Positions 1-7,040 of a DNA stretch of 28,120 nucleotides are shown piece after piece. The translations under genes and the position numbers were made by a program. How positions within the stretch are numbered: position 1 is the first letter of the stretch; every line of letters starts with the position of its first letter. The notes under the pieces were generated by a model, which had not been told where the DNA came from, did not search any database, and saw nothing but the letters and a program-made list of their open reading frames with translations. The DNA is from Candidatus Caenarcanales bacterium (lineage in GTDB: Bacteria; Cyanobacteriota; Vampirovibrionia; LMEP-6097): the NCBI GenBank assembly GCA_022447685.1, contig JAKVAO010000032.1, positions 1 to 28,120 on the forward strand. Direction: 5' to 3'.

Positions 1-21
1 GTATTCTTTTATGCTTGACAT
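1..21 (-). CDS. Start of a gene running off the left edge (7 codons visible)
   Basis: On the minus strand an ATG at 21-19 opens MSSIKEY and runs off the window. A good ribosome binding site, AAAGGAG, lies about 9 nt upstream, and the ATG is 18 nt after the stop of the 225-aa gene at 40-717, so the two look like an operon. The paralogous gene at 2056-2736 is likewise followed, 21 nt later, by a small gene (the DUF4214 pseudogene). Too little is visible to name a product. Confidence 0.4.
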
Positions 22-39
22 TTGTCTTTTCTCCTTTTT

Positions 40-717
40 TTATTTTAAGGAATTTACACAATTTATTTTACACTCTCCAATTCCATCTTCATCAGCTGTA
101 TCGTAACGAAATAAAGTTACATTGTATCCTTCACCTCGTCTATTGTCGATATTCATAGCTGTTGAACTACCATCCTCGAAGAATAATTGAGCACCATAAC
201 CAAATTCACTATTAGTCTCTTGGAGAGTATACCTAGTTCCATTACCATCCTCGTATACTTTGCTAACAAGACCATTGCCTAAGTCTTGAGTATCTATCAG
301 TGTTGCATCTGCGATACCCGCATTCTCCATTAAGACTTCTCCGAAATCATCTAAGAGATTCGCTCCTAATCTTAGTTTTTGTTCCATCTTGTCTATAGTT
401 TCTAAATCTGAGCTACTAGCTCCAGAGAAAGCATTAGATACCCCGAGAACAGTTGATCGAGCTTTTCCAGTGCCTCTTTCAAGGTCAATGCTGTACTCAG
501 CTTCTATAAGCGTCTTAACGTCGTCTAAATTGTCTACACGACCATTAATATAGGCTCCAACTAAATCTTCAAGAGCCGTGCTGGTTTTAACTTCACCAGC
601 GTCACCATGAATGTCATCTATATCATCATTGATATCTAAAATTTCTTGTTGGCGGTCAATCTTATCCCGCATTCTCTGATAATAATCAGGTACGTTATTC
701 CCAACGCTATAACTCAT
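40..717 (-). CDS. Uncharacterised protein, paralogue A of a two-member family (225 aa)
   Basis: I do not recognise the family. The protein has no signal peptide or membrane segment and is acidic. It aligns along its whole length with the product of 2056-2736: both begin M-S-[YF]-S-[VI]-G-N and share blocks such as VPDYYQ, ALEDLV.AYING, DNLDDV, EQKLRLGA, YED.NGTRYTL and FEDG.ST.MN.DNRR.EG. The C-terminal third (about 150-215) is rich in Gly, Asp and aromatic residues and looks like a beta-strand domain; the first half looks helical. The start has a clear site (GGAG, 6 nt upstream). The C-terminus diverges from its paralogue and carries two cysteines (ECKINC). Function unknown; the matching operon layout of both copies suggests each acts with a small downstream partner. 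Confidence 0.8.
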   Translation of the reverse strand: MSYSVGNNVPDYYQRMRDKIDRQQEILDINDDIDDIHGDAGEVKTSTALEDLVGAYINGRVDNLDDVKTLIEAEYSIDLERGTGKARSTVLGVSNAFSGASSSDLETIDKMEQKLRLGANLLDDFGEVLMENAGIADATLIDTQDLGNGLVSKVYEDGNGTRYTLQETNSEFGYGAQLFFEDGSSTAMNIDNRRGEGYNVTLFRYDTADEDGIGECKINCVNSLK

Positions 718-750
718 ATCTTACTCCATCAATTTTGCGTACTTATCTCT

Positions 751-774
751 CTCAAATCCAATTGCATTTATACA
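751..774 (-). promoter_or_regulatory. Conserved upstream element / putative promoter of paralogue A
   Basis: A block of about 25 bases matches the region upstream of the paralogue at 2771-2794 in about 21 positions. It contains TGTATAAAT on the minus strand (766-774), a plausible TGn-extended -10 box, 49 nt before the ATG (50 nt in the other copy). The shared GATTTGAGAG follows it and would be at or just after the transcription start. Conservation outside the coding sequence suggests a shared promoter or operator. Confidence 0.5.
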
Positions 775-809
775 TATGTAGTTTAAATTTAGATTAAGGA
801 CAAAAAAAT

Positions 810-838
810 TTGACATTTGCCTTTAAGATTTCTTTATA
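810..838 (+). promoter_or_regulatory. Sigma70-type promoter for 847-912 and 917-1273
   Basis: TTGACA (810-815), a 17-nt spacer and TTTATA (833-838) form a strong vegetative-type promoter. The expected transcription start is about 845-847, which coincides with an ATG at 847. Confidence 0.6.
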
Positions 839-846
839 TTTGTGCT

Positions 847-912
847 ATGATTTCTTTTAAGTTTGCGATAGGAAATTCAATGGGGAGTTTCCTGTACGGA
901 GGAATAGAATAA
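847..912 (+). CDS. Possible 21-aa leader peptide (leaderless start)
   Basis: An ATG 8 nt after the -10 box opens a 21-codon frame, MISFKFAIGNSMGSFLYGGI plus a final E, ending at TAA 910-912. A second in-frame ATG at 880 has AGGAA upstream. The frame stops 4 nt before the ATG of the next gene and contains that gene's only obvious ribosome binding site (GGAGGA, 898-903). Translational coupling or an attenuating leader is possible, but so is a chance frame in an untranslated region. Confidence 0.3.
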   Translation: MISFKFAIGNSMGSFLYGGIE

Positions 913-916
913 TTAG

Positions 917-1273
917 ATGCCAGCTGGGGGCATAGCTACTTATATATCATCAATGATAGCTGGATTTACAGGCACTGTAATTGGCGAGCTTGGAGCGGGT
1001 CCTGAAGAGACTCAGAAGGTTGATGGTGATGTTGATAGAGCTGCCATGCGCAGAAACTTTCTAAAAATGAAAATGATGGAGAATAGATCAGCTCCACAGA
1101 GTGTCTCCTCACAAGCTAAAATTTCTATGAATGCTGCTCATGAAGCAGGTAACTCAGCAGTAGTTAAAACACAAGCTCAAGATTATTCTTCAGAATCCTT
1201 TTTTGAACGTAAAAAAAGGTTTTCTACAGAAAGACGTTCACTTGGAATGAAGCTTGCTAGTAAGTTTGCTTAA
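917..1273 (+). CDS. Uncharacterised 118-aa protein
   Basis: No recognised family. The first 25 residues are moderately hydrophobic and Gly/Ala-rich (IATYISSMIAGFTGTVIGEL), perhaps an amphipathic or membrane-active helix. The rest is basic and polar, with a Lys/Arg-rich tail (FFERKKRFSTERRSLGMKL). The nearest ribosome binding site, GGAGGA, is 13 nt from the ATG, longer than ideal. The TAA stop (1271-1273) is also the first TTAA of the 139-bp repeat; removing the repeat would still leave a TAA here, so the insertion did not change the protein. The gene converges with the DUF4214 pseudogene. Confidence 0.6.
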   Translation: MPAGGIATYISSMIAGFTGTVIGELGAGPEETQKVDGDVDRAAMRRNFLKMKMMENRSAPQSVSSQAKISMNAAHEAGNSAVVKTQAQDYSSESFFERKKRFSTERRSLGMKLASKFA

Positions 1274-1408
1274 GGATCCACTGAAAAATGTCTAAAGTAA
1301 CATTTTTCAACCCTGACCGAGGAATAACTCCTAGCTCAGGGAGCGGATCCTTAATATTCTTTGTCAGACAGTCGCCACTCAAAACTGCGTTTTGCAGTGC
1401 CTCCTTAA
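1270..1408 (+). repeat. 139-bp structured repeat (MITE-like), copy A
   Basis: The element runs from TTAAGGATCC to GCCTCCTTAA, giving TTAAGGA terminal inverted repeats and a possible TA (or TTAA) target duplication. Its first 84 bp form a unit bounded by TTAAGGATCC / GGATCCTTAA. Inside are TGAAAAATGT / ACATTTTTCA (10-bp perfect arms, 8-nt loop) and CCCTGA / TCAGGG enclosing AGGA / TCCT. The last third holds another hairpin, CAAAAC-TGC-GTTTTG. Full copy B is at 5759-5897 (opposite strand) and a cut copy C is at 28045. No protein-coding capacity, so it would need a transposase in trans. This copy lies between two convergent genes. Confidence 0.85.
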
Positions 1409-1423
1409 TTGAAAATATTTGTT

Positions 1424-2034
1424 TTATGCAGGCTGGTTTTTGTATTCATCACTGTTGAGTAAGCCTTCAGTTATCTGTCGGAGCGATTCTCCATTGTTAA
1501 GCCTGCCTTGCCAGTATTCTTTACCGCCACTATCTGAGTCTCTGCCTAGAACTTTGTTGTAAAGCATTTCAATTGGATCTCCAGAGGCAGCTAAATTGTT
1601 CTGTAACTCTGTATCCCTGAATATATTAGTTTTAGCGTCTTTTACGCTTACTCCTGCGTCGAATTGACCTTGCCAGTAGTCTCTGCGCCTTGTTCTGCGC
1701 TTCTATCGAGTATAGTGTTGTATAAATATTCAATAGGATCAGAGGCTACAGTTGCAGGGGCTGCTTCTGGAGTCGTTGTTGTTACTTCAGGCGTTGTTGC
1801 GACTGGATTGCCATTCTCGTCTACTGGGATTCTTTCTTCACTACTAGTACCGTCTGCCAAGATTGTATGAATGATTTTTTCATTTCCTTGAATATATTCA
1901 GAAATTACTGTGTTATCCGTTTTTGCCTGGAAGTTAATATCCTCTATTGTTTCACCGGATTCAAGATTGGTTCTATTGAATTCAGCAGTTACCGTAACAC
2001 CACCAGCAGCATTCTGATCAGCCTCTGTTCTCAT
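1424..2034 (-). pseudogene. DUF4214-type protein broken by a one-base frameshift
   Basis: The ATG at 2034 has GAGGG 4 nt upstream and lies 21 nt after the stop of 2056-2736, so this is the second gene of that operon. The frame codes for an N-terminal domain, a Thr/Pro/Ala-rich linker (TTPEVTTTTPEAAP) and the start of a DUF4214-like unit (DPIEYLYNTILDRSAEQGAE). At about 1681 the reading frame must step back one base to continue as DYWQGQFDAG. It then runs to a second, complete unit (DPIEMLYNKVLGRDSDSGG, then KEYWQGRLNNGES, LLNSDEY), ending at TAA 1424-1426. Unshifted, the frame stops at 1648 (128 aa); restored it would be about 203 aa. DUF4214 units occur in secreted or surface proteins and resemble phycobilisome-linker repeats. 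No canonical slippery heptamer is seen, so mutation or a sequencing error is likelier than programmed shifting. Confidence 0.75.
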
Positions 2035-2055
2035 AATACCCTCATAAAAATATTG

Positions 2056-2736
2056 TCAATCAAGAGATATATATTCTTGAATGCCGTCTTCATCCATTTC
2101 TCCGTATCTCGCTAATGTGACTTGTGCTCCTTCAGCTCTTCTATTATCAAAATTCATAACAGTTGAAGTGCCATCTTCAAAAATCAATTGAGATCCATAA
2201 GCAACATCGCTAGAACTTTCATTCAGTGTGTACCTTGTGCCATTACTATCTTCGTAGGTTTTAGTTATATTACCATTGCCGTTATCTACAGTGCTAACTA
2301 GGCTTGCATTTTCAATACCAGCATCTTTTAGCAAAGCTTCACTGAAATCATCTTTAAGATCGGCGCCTAAGCGCAATTTTTGTTCAAGCGTACCAATCAT
2401 TTTAAGGTCAGCATCACTTGCTCCATTAAAAGCTTTACAGGTACTCACCTCTGCAGATCCGCCAAGGGCTGAACTTCTTGCGTTGCTTGTTCTTGTATCT
2501 AAGTCTACACTATATTCTGCTTTAAAGAGACTTTGAACATCATCAAGATTATCTACTTTACCGTTTATATAAGCTTGCACTAAATCTTCTAGTGCGTTAC
2601 TCGTTTTTACATCGCTAGCATCATCATGGATATCATCGACGTCATCGCTCATCTCCAGAATGTTTTGTCTTCGGTCGATTTTATCCTGCATTTTCTGATA
2701 ATAATCGGGTACACTATTGCCAATACTAAAACTCAT
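2056..2736 (-). CDS. Uncharacterised protein, paralogue B of a two-member family (226 aa)
   Basis: Full-length homologue of the 40-717 product, differing mainly by a short insertion near residues 93-100 and by a different C-terminus (DEDGIQEYISLD). The conserved core includes NALEDLVQAYINGKVDNLDD and FEDGTSTVMNFDNRRAEG. No signal peptide, membrane segment or known catalytic motif is visible. The ribosome binding site is weaker than that of its paralogue (GAAG instead of GGAG). It is followed 21 nt later by the frameshifted DUF4214 gene. I infer a local duplication of a two-gene unit; function unknown. Confidence 0.8.
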   Translation of the reverse strand: MSFSIGNSVPDYYQKMQDKIDRRQNILEMSDDVDDIHDDASDVKTSNALEDLVQAYINGKVDNLDDVQSLFKAEYSVDLDTRTSNARSSALGGSAEVSTCKAFNGASDADLKMIGTLEQKLRLGADLKDDFSEALLKDAGIENASLVSTVDNGNGNITKTYEDSNGTRYTLNESSSDVAYGSQLIFEDGTSTVMNFDNRRAEGAQVTLARYGEMDEDGIQEYISLD

Positions 2737-2770
2737 ATTCTTACTTCATCAATTCACGTGTTCTCTTGCT

Positions 2771-2794
2771 CTCAAATCTATTCGTATTTATACA
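2771..2794 (-). promoter_or_regulatory. Conserved upstream element / putative promoter of paralogue B
   Basis: Counterpart of 751-774, with TGTATAAAT (2786-2794, minus strand) and the same GATTTGAGAG just after it, 50 nt before the ATG. About 21 of 25 bases are identical, well above the surrounding intergenic sequence. Confidence 0.5.
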
Positions 2795-2942
2795 TGAGGG
2801 ATTTAAGCTTTGGTTAAATAAGGCTGAGCTTGGCTTTTAGGGGGGGAGCGTAAAATTTTTTGAAAAATTAAATTGTCAATATGTTTACTCGCTTGGATCA
2901 GGGACTTTGTAATATTAAGATAATTCAAAAGGGAGAATGAAC

Positions 2943-3437
2943 ATGAATTTAAGAAATGATTTAATTACAGTGAATCAAGCATATTCTAATGAAAGTACTG
3001 TTGGAAGTGCCGATCCGGGAAAATTGGTTGAGAATTATAAAAATTCTATCAATGAAACTTTATCTGAAATGGGAATCGAAGGTGTTGATATACCTGATGG
3101 ATCAGGAGTTGATGATTACAGGCAGATGTCTGTTGCTGCAAAATTTATGAAAGATAGAGGTGCATCAACCTATGGTCTTAATAATGAGCAAATGAAAGAA
3201 ATATTTCAAAAGGTCGTTGATCCAAATACTGAGGTTACAAATATTGATGAATTGATGACGGAGAAAGCTATTGAAAGTGGTAAGGTTCAAGAAGCTGATG
3301 CTGATAAATTTACTCAAGAAAGATTAGATTTTTCAGATCGTCCATCGGAGGAGCCTTTTAATTCAGGTAAACCTTTTGTACCAAGAAACATAGAATGGAA
3401 TAATTTTTCTAGCCCAGTCCCACTTTATGCAGACTAA
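2943..3437 (+). CDS. Uncharacterised acidic protein (164 aa)
   Basis: No family recognised. The start at 2943 is preferred over the ATG at 2937 because GGGAG (2931-2935) is 7 nt from the former and only 1 nt from the latter. The protein is hydrophilic and acidic with no signal peptide or membrane segment. The middle region (about 55-110) looks helical; the C-terminal 40 residues are Pro/Phe-rich (RPSEEPFNSGKPFVPRNIEW) and probably disordered. It ends just before the bidirectional terminator shared with groEL. Composition matches the small orphan genes further left, so a secreted or accessory role is possible, but this is speculation. Confidence 0.65.
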   Translation: MNLRNDLITVNQAYSNESTVGSADPGKLVENYKNSINETLSEMGIEGVDIPDGSGVDDYRQMSVAAKFMKDRGASTYGLNNEQMKEIFQKVVDPNTEVTNIDELMTEKAIESGKVQEADADKFTQERLDFSDRPSEEPFNSGKPFVPRNIEWNNFSSPVPLYAD

Positions 3438-3439
3438 AA

Positions 3440-3473
3440 ACAAAAATCCCCAGCTTCTGCCGGGGATTTTTGT
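3440..3473. terminator. Bidirectional intrinsic terminator
   Basis: A perfect 12-bp inverted repeat, ACAAAAATCCCC (3440-3451) and GGGGATTTTTGT (3462-3473), with a 10-nt loop. The GC-rich core is flanked by A-run and T-run, so it works in both directions. It serves the gene ending at 3437 and groEL ending at 3495. Confidence 0.9.
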
Positions 3474-3494
3474 TGAGATTAAGTTATAGATTAC

Positions 3495-5138
3495 TTAGAA
3501 TCCACCCATGCCGCCAGGCATTCCTGCTGGCATTCCTGCTGGAGCAGCAGACTCATCTTTGATCTCGATAACTGCAGCGTCAGTTAGAAGGATTTGACCA
3601 GCGACTGAAACAGAGTTTCTAAGAGCAGATGTCGTTACTTTAACTGGATCAACGATTCCTGCGTCGAACATGTTTACGTATTCACCTACAGCAGCGTTGA
3701 AACCAACTGAATCATCAGCTTCGTTGTAAACTCTTTCGATTACAACTTCGCCAGAGAAACCAGCGTTGTTTGCGATTTGTTGAGTTGACTTACGAAGAGC
3801 AGAAACGATAATTTCAGCACCAAGTCTCTTCTCACCATCGAATTTAGAAAGTTGAGATTCTAATTTCTTAGATGCTTTTACAAGAGCAGTACCACCACCA
3901 GGGATAATTCCCATTTCTACAGCAGCTCTAGTAGCGTTAAGAGCGTCCTCTAAGCGAAGTTTCTTGTCTTTAAGCTCAGGTTCAGTAGGAGCACCAACTT
4001 TGATTACTGCTACACCACCAGAAAGCTTAGCTTTTCTTTCGTTTAATTTCTCTTTATCGTACTCAGAGTCAGAAGCAGCGATTTGTCTCTCGATTTGAGT
4101 GATTCTAGCAGCTACGTTTTCTTTAGTAGTATCGAAAGCAACAATAGTAGTGTTGTTAGCATCAACTACAACTCTTCTAGCTTTACCAAGATCTTCTACA
4201 GAAATATCAGCTAATTTAACATCTAAATCATCAGAGATTACTTTAGAACCAGTTAGTATAGCGATATCTTCTAACATAGCTTTTCTTCTATCACCGAAAC
4301 CAGGAGCTTTTACAGCACATGCTTTAAGAACTTGTCTTAGGTTGTTGATTACTAGTGCAGCTAAAGCTTCACCTTCAACGTCTTCAGCGATGATAAGAAG
4401 TGGCTTACCAGATCTAGCTACAGCTTCAAGAACTGGAACTAAATCGTGAGCGATATTGATTTTCTTATCAACAGTTAAGATGAATGGCTCTTCTAATACA
4501 GCTTCTTCTTTCTCATTGTCAGTTCTGAAGTATGGAGAGATGTATCCTTTGTCGAATTGCATACCTTCTACAACTTCAAGCTCAGTAGCGATAGACTTAG
4601 ATTCCTCGATAGTGATTACTCCATCCTTACCTACTTTTTCCATTGCTTCAGCGATCATTTGACCAACTTGAGCATCGTTAGCAGCTGAAATAGTACCAAC
4701 TTGCTCGATATCTTTAGAAGATTCAACTTTTCTAGACTTATCGATTAAAGTTGCGATAACCATTTCACTAGCTTCTTTCATTCCTTGAACAAGGATTACT
4801 GGGTTTGCTTTAGCAGCTAAGTGACGCATACCAGCATCTAAAATAGCACCACTAAGAACACTTGCTGTAGTAGTACCATCACCAGCTAAGTCATTAGTTT
4901 TAGCTGAAGCTTCTTGGATTAATTTAGCTCCAAGGCTCTCGAATGGACATTCTAATTCAGTGATCTCTTTAGCGATACTGATACCATCTCTGATACACTG
5001 AGGTGCGCCAAATTTCTTCTCTAGAACTACGTTTCTTCCGGCAGGTCCTAATGTTACAGATAAAATATCAGCAACTGTTTTAGCACCTTGGTATAAAGCT
5101 TTTCTTGCTTCTTCTTTACTTTTAATTTGTTTAGCCAT
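3495..5138 (-). CDS. groEL: Chaperonin GroEL (547 aa)
   Basis: The large subunit of the ATP-driven cytoplasmic chaperonin, which folds proteins inside a double ring capped by GroES. Length and motifs are typical: KQIKSKEEARKALYQGAKTVADILSVTLGPAGRNV at the N-terminus (35 residues; quoted here only by its ends, KQIKSKEE and GPAGRNV), the ATPase motif AGDGTTTASVL near residue 86, the LEDALNATRAAVE block containing the catalytic Asp, IIPGGG, and the Gly-Met-rich tail MPAGMPGGMGGF. Slightly unusual is APQCIRDGISIAKEI, where most relatives have a T-K-D-G or T-N-D-G. The start has GGAG 6-7 nt upstream. It lies 20 nt behind groES, forming the usual groESL operon. Confidence 0.98.
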   Translation of the reverse strand: MAKQIKSKEEARKALYQGAKTVADILSVTLGPAGRNVVLEKKFGAPQCIRDGISIAKEITELECPFESLGAKLIQEASAKTNDLAGDGTTTASVLSGAILDAGMRHLAAKANPVILVQGMKEASEMVIATLIDKSRKVESSKDIEQVGTISAANDAQVGQMIAEAMEKVGKDGVITIEESKSIATELEVVEGMQFDKGYISPYFRTDNEKEEAVLEEPFILTVDKKINIAHDLVPVLEAVARSGKPLLIIAEDVEGEALAALVINNLRQVLKACAVKAPGFGDRRKAMLEDIAILTGSKVISDDLDVKLADISVEDLGKARRVVVDANNTTIVAFDTTKENVAARITQIERQIAASDSEYDKEKLNERKAKLSGGVAVIKVGAPTEPELKDKKLRLEDALNATRAAVEMGIIPGGGTALVKASKKLESQLSKFDGEKRLGAEIIVSALRKSTQQIANNAGFSGEVVIERVYNEADDSVGFNAAVGEYVNMFDAGIVDPVKVTTSALRNSVSVAGQILLTDAAVIEIKDESAAPAGMPAGMPGGMGGF

Positions 5139-5158
5139 TGTATATCTCCTTATATAAA

Positions 5159-5473
5159 CTACGCTTCTTCAACTACTGCAAGAACATCTGCTTCTGCAAT
5201 TACAAGTAGATCTTCTCCACTAACTTTTACTTCAGTACCAGAATACTTAGAGTAGATTACTAAATCACCCTCTTTAATATCCATTGACTGTCTTTCACCT
5301 TTATCGTTCATTGAACCAGGTCCAACAGCGATAACAAGACCTTCTAGTGGTTTCTCTTGAGATCCACTTGGAAGATAGATGCCACCCTCAGTTTGGTCTT
5401 TAGCTTCAAGTTTTTTTACTACTAGTTTGTTACCTAATGGTTTTAATTTTTTCTTTGTTGCAGTTGTACTCAT
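5159..5473 (-). CDS. groES: Co-chaperonin GroES (104 aa)
   Basis: Forms the heptameric lid of the GroEL cage. Family features are the KPLGNKLVVKKLEA opening, the mobile-loop region around GGIYLPSGSQEKPLEG, VIAVGPGSMNDKGERQSMDI and GDLVIYSKYSGTEVKVSGED. The ribosome binding site GGAGG lies 6 nt before the ATG. I see no CIRCE (HrcA) inverted repeat upstream; the only symmetric motif is GTTAA-AATA-TTAAC about 45 nt before the start, overlapping a possible -10 box. Heat regulation, if present, is therefore not evidently HrcA-based. Confidence 0.97.
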   Translation of the reverse strand: MSTTATKKKLKPLGNKLVVKKLEAKDQTEGGIYLPSGSQEKPLEGLVIAVGPGSMNDKGERQSMDIKEGDLVIYSKYSGTEVKVSGEDLLVIAEADVLAVVEEA

Positions 5474-5577
5474 GTTTACCTCCGTGATTTACAAAATTGC
5501 AGTTAATATTTTAACACGTAAGCACTAGGAATATCCTTGATATACAGTGTTTGCTACATACTACTTTAAGTATTTTT

Positions 5578-5758
5578 TTATTTTTCTATGAGGAGACCTT
5601 TAAGTTCAGTTTGCTGGATAGATATTTGTGAAGATATTTCTGGTAAAAATAAGTCTTTAAACTTATCTAAGAATCTTAACGCGTATTCATGGGCATAGAT
5701 TTCGTCTGGGAATTCACTGGTGTGGAATTTTAATAGCTCTTTATATGCTTCAGTTTTA
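5578..5758 (-). pseudogene. C-terminal fragment of the split metallopeptidase-like gene
   Basis: This stretch encodes about 60 residues beginning NKTEAYKELLKFHTSEFPDE and including IYAHEYALRFLDKFKDLF, ending LLIEK-stop. It is in exactly the same frame as the 5872-6915 gene upstream; only the 139-bp repeat separates them. The PDEIYAHEYA segment is where a third zinc ligand (Glu) of an HExxH peptidase could lie. A TTG at 5775 inside the repeat could start a 65-aa product, but without a ribosome binding site. Most likely this is the cut-off end of the upstream gene. Confidence 0.7.
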
Positions 5759-5897
5759 TTAAGGAGGCACTGCAAAACGAAGTTTTGAGTGGCGACTGCC
5801 TGATAAAGAATATTAAGGATCCGCTCCCTGAGCTAGGATTTATTCCTCGGTAAGGGTTGAAAAATGTTACTTTAGACGTTTTTCAGTGGATCCTTAA
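5759..5897 (-). repeat. 139-bp structured repeat (MITE-like), copy B
   Basis: Reverse-strand copy of the element at 1270-1408, with the same length and ends (TTAAGGATCC ... GCCTCCTTAA read on the minus strand). It differs from copy A at a handful of positions, mostly in stems or loops; where it overlaps copy C the two agree. Assuming a TA duplication, 135 bp (45 codons) were inserted, keeping the host gene in frame but adding two stops, TAA at 5872-5874 and a later TAG. Confidence 0.88.
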
Positions 5898-6915
5898 GAT
5901 CTTGTCTCTTACTTTGATCAGAGCTTAAGCCAAGCTCATGTTCTTTATTACGAAATTGAGTAGTTTTAGTTCCGCCATACTGGGGTCTATAGAGTCGATA
6001 AGATTCTTCATTTCTTTCTGTATTCATGGCATCGTGTGCATGACCAAATTCATGTGAAATTGTATATAAATCTATAAGTTTCTGCTCAGTTTCAGTATCT
6101 AGTTCTAAATTTGATATCCCCAAGCTTTCTTTTATAAAATTCAAATATCCTTCTTTATAGCTTGGATTTTCATCAAAATGTTTTAGTACATCATTATAAT
6201 TTTTAGGCATGCTAATTACTGGAGGTTGATCTTCAGCACATGAAAAGAAATCATCTGGAGAAGAATTTGCTTTAACTAAAGATTTGAGGTTCGCGTGAAT
6301 TAGTATATCCATGGCTTTTTTGAAATGATCTGGAAGTGTATTAAATTCAATACCCTCAATTCTCTTAATAGGTGCTTGGTTCATTCGCTTAATTCTACTG
6401 TCGGTTTTTCTTTGCTCTTCCAGATTTGGATCCAGCCTGAACTTTATGCCCCCAACTTGAATATAATTTTTTTCGTGGACTTGGGTTGAGTATGATCCCC
6501 CCATATCAGAAGGTTCTTTCTCGAAATCAACAAAACCAAATTTGAAAGCTCTATTACTTTTCCCATCTAATTCTCTAGCTTGATATTTTGATCCACCAGA
6601 AGGGATTATGGACCTCATTAATTCAAGTTTTAAGCCAGTTCCTTGGTTAGATATATTGAGTTTACTGGGGTCTAAATATATATCATTACTAAGATCAGTG
6701 CCAATAGAAATTTCAGTACCAGTTGTTAATAATTTCATTTCATTTTCGGGACTAAATTTCAGAGTTGGTATTCCTGATTCGTCTGCTTCTAAATAAGCAC
6801 CATTAATTCCAGGACTAGTATTAATCTCTGGCTTACCGAAAATAATTCCATCAGGCTTATCTAGCTTTTGGGCTATATGATGTGAGTATGTACTTAAGTT
6901 TGTTAACCCATCCAC
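5872..6915 (-). CDS. HExxH metallopeptidase-like protein, C-terminus replaced by the repeat
   Basis: The chosen start is GTG at 6915 (347 aa); TTG at 6921 lies within one base of the -10 box and is unlikely. The first 180 residues have no recognised domain. Around residue 290 is ISHEFGHAHDAMNTERNEE, containing HEFGH followed by Asp, a typical zinc-peptidase helix. The frame then enters the repeat, ending KDPLKNV-stop. Deleting the repeat (with one TA) restores RQDL-NKTEAYKELL and a protein of about 400 aa that regains PDEIYAHEYALRF, a plausible third-ligand helix. As it stands the protein may lack a complete zinc site. No signal peptide is seen. The substrate is unknown; similar HExxH proteins occur among secreted effectors and toxins, but this is only a possibility. 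Confidence 0.65.
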   Translation of the reverse strand: MDGLTNLSTYSHHIAQKLDKPDGIIFGKPEINTSPGINGAYLEADESGIPTLKFSPENEMKLLTTGTEISIGTDLSNDIYLDPSKLNISNQGTGLKLELMRSIIPSGGSKYQARELDGKSNRAFKFGFVDFEKEPSDMGGSYSTQVHEKNYIQVGGIKFRLDPNLEEQRKTDSRIKRMNQAPIKRIEGIEFNTLPDHFKKAMDILIHANLKSLVKANSSPDDFFSCAEDQPPVISMPKNYNDVLKHFDENPSYKEGYLNFIKESLGISNLELDTETEQKLIDLYTISHEFGHAHDAMNTERNEESYRLYRPQYGGTKTTQFRNKEHELGLSSDQSKRQDLKDPLKNV

Positions 6916-6922
6916 GTACAAG

Positions 6923-6952
6923 ATAATACCCTGAGTGTTGACAATGTATCAA
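6923..6952 (-). promoter_or_regulatory. Promoter with -10 box 7 nt before a GTG start
   Basis: On the minus strand TTGATA (6952-6947), an 18-nt spacer and TATTAT (6928-6923) are followed 7 nt later by GTG at 6915. Transcription would begin at or next to the start codon, giving a leaderless mRNA. The arrangement closely matches the promoter at 27922-27951. Confidence 0.55.
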
Positions 6953-7040
6953 AACTTATTTCTGCTGCTTATCTTTATAAAATGAGATGAATTTAGGGTT
7001 TAGCTATTAGATAACAAATAAATTAGCTATGATAATAGCT

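Noticed and set aside
847..1273. Frameshift joining the 21-aa leader to the 118-aa gene
   Set aside because: The frame of the 118-aa gene has a TAG immediately before its ATG (914-916), so a single shift cannot fuse them.
1664..2115. Plus-strand frames across the DUF4214 and paralogue B genes
   Set aside because: Antisense shadows of the minus-strand genes, with no ribosome binding sites or family features.
4099..4662. Plus-strand frames opposite groEL
   Set aside because: Ser/Thr/Leu-rich antisense shadows of a conserved gene.
5474..5577. Search for a CIRCE (HrcA) operator upstream of groES
   Set aside because: No TTAGCACTC-N9-GAGTGCTAA; only a short GTTAA/TTAAC symmetry overlapping an AT-rich -10-like region.
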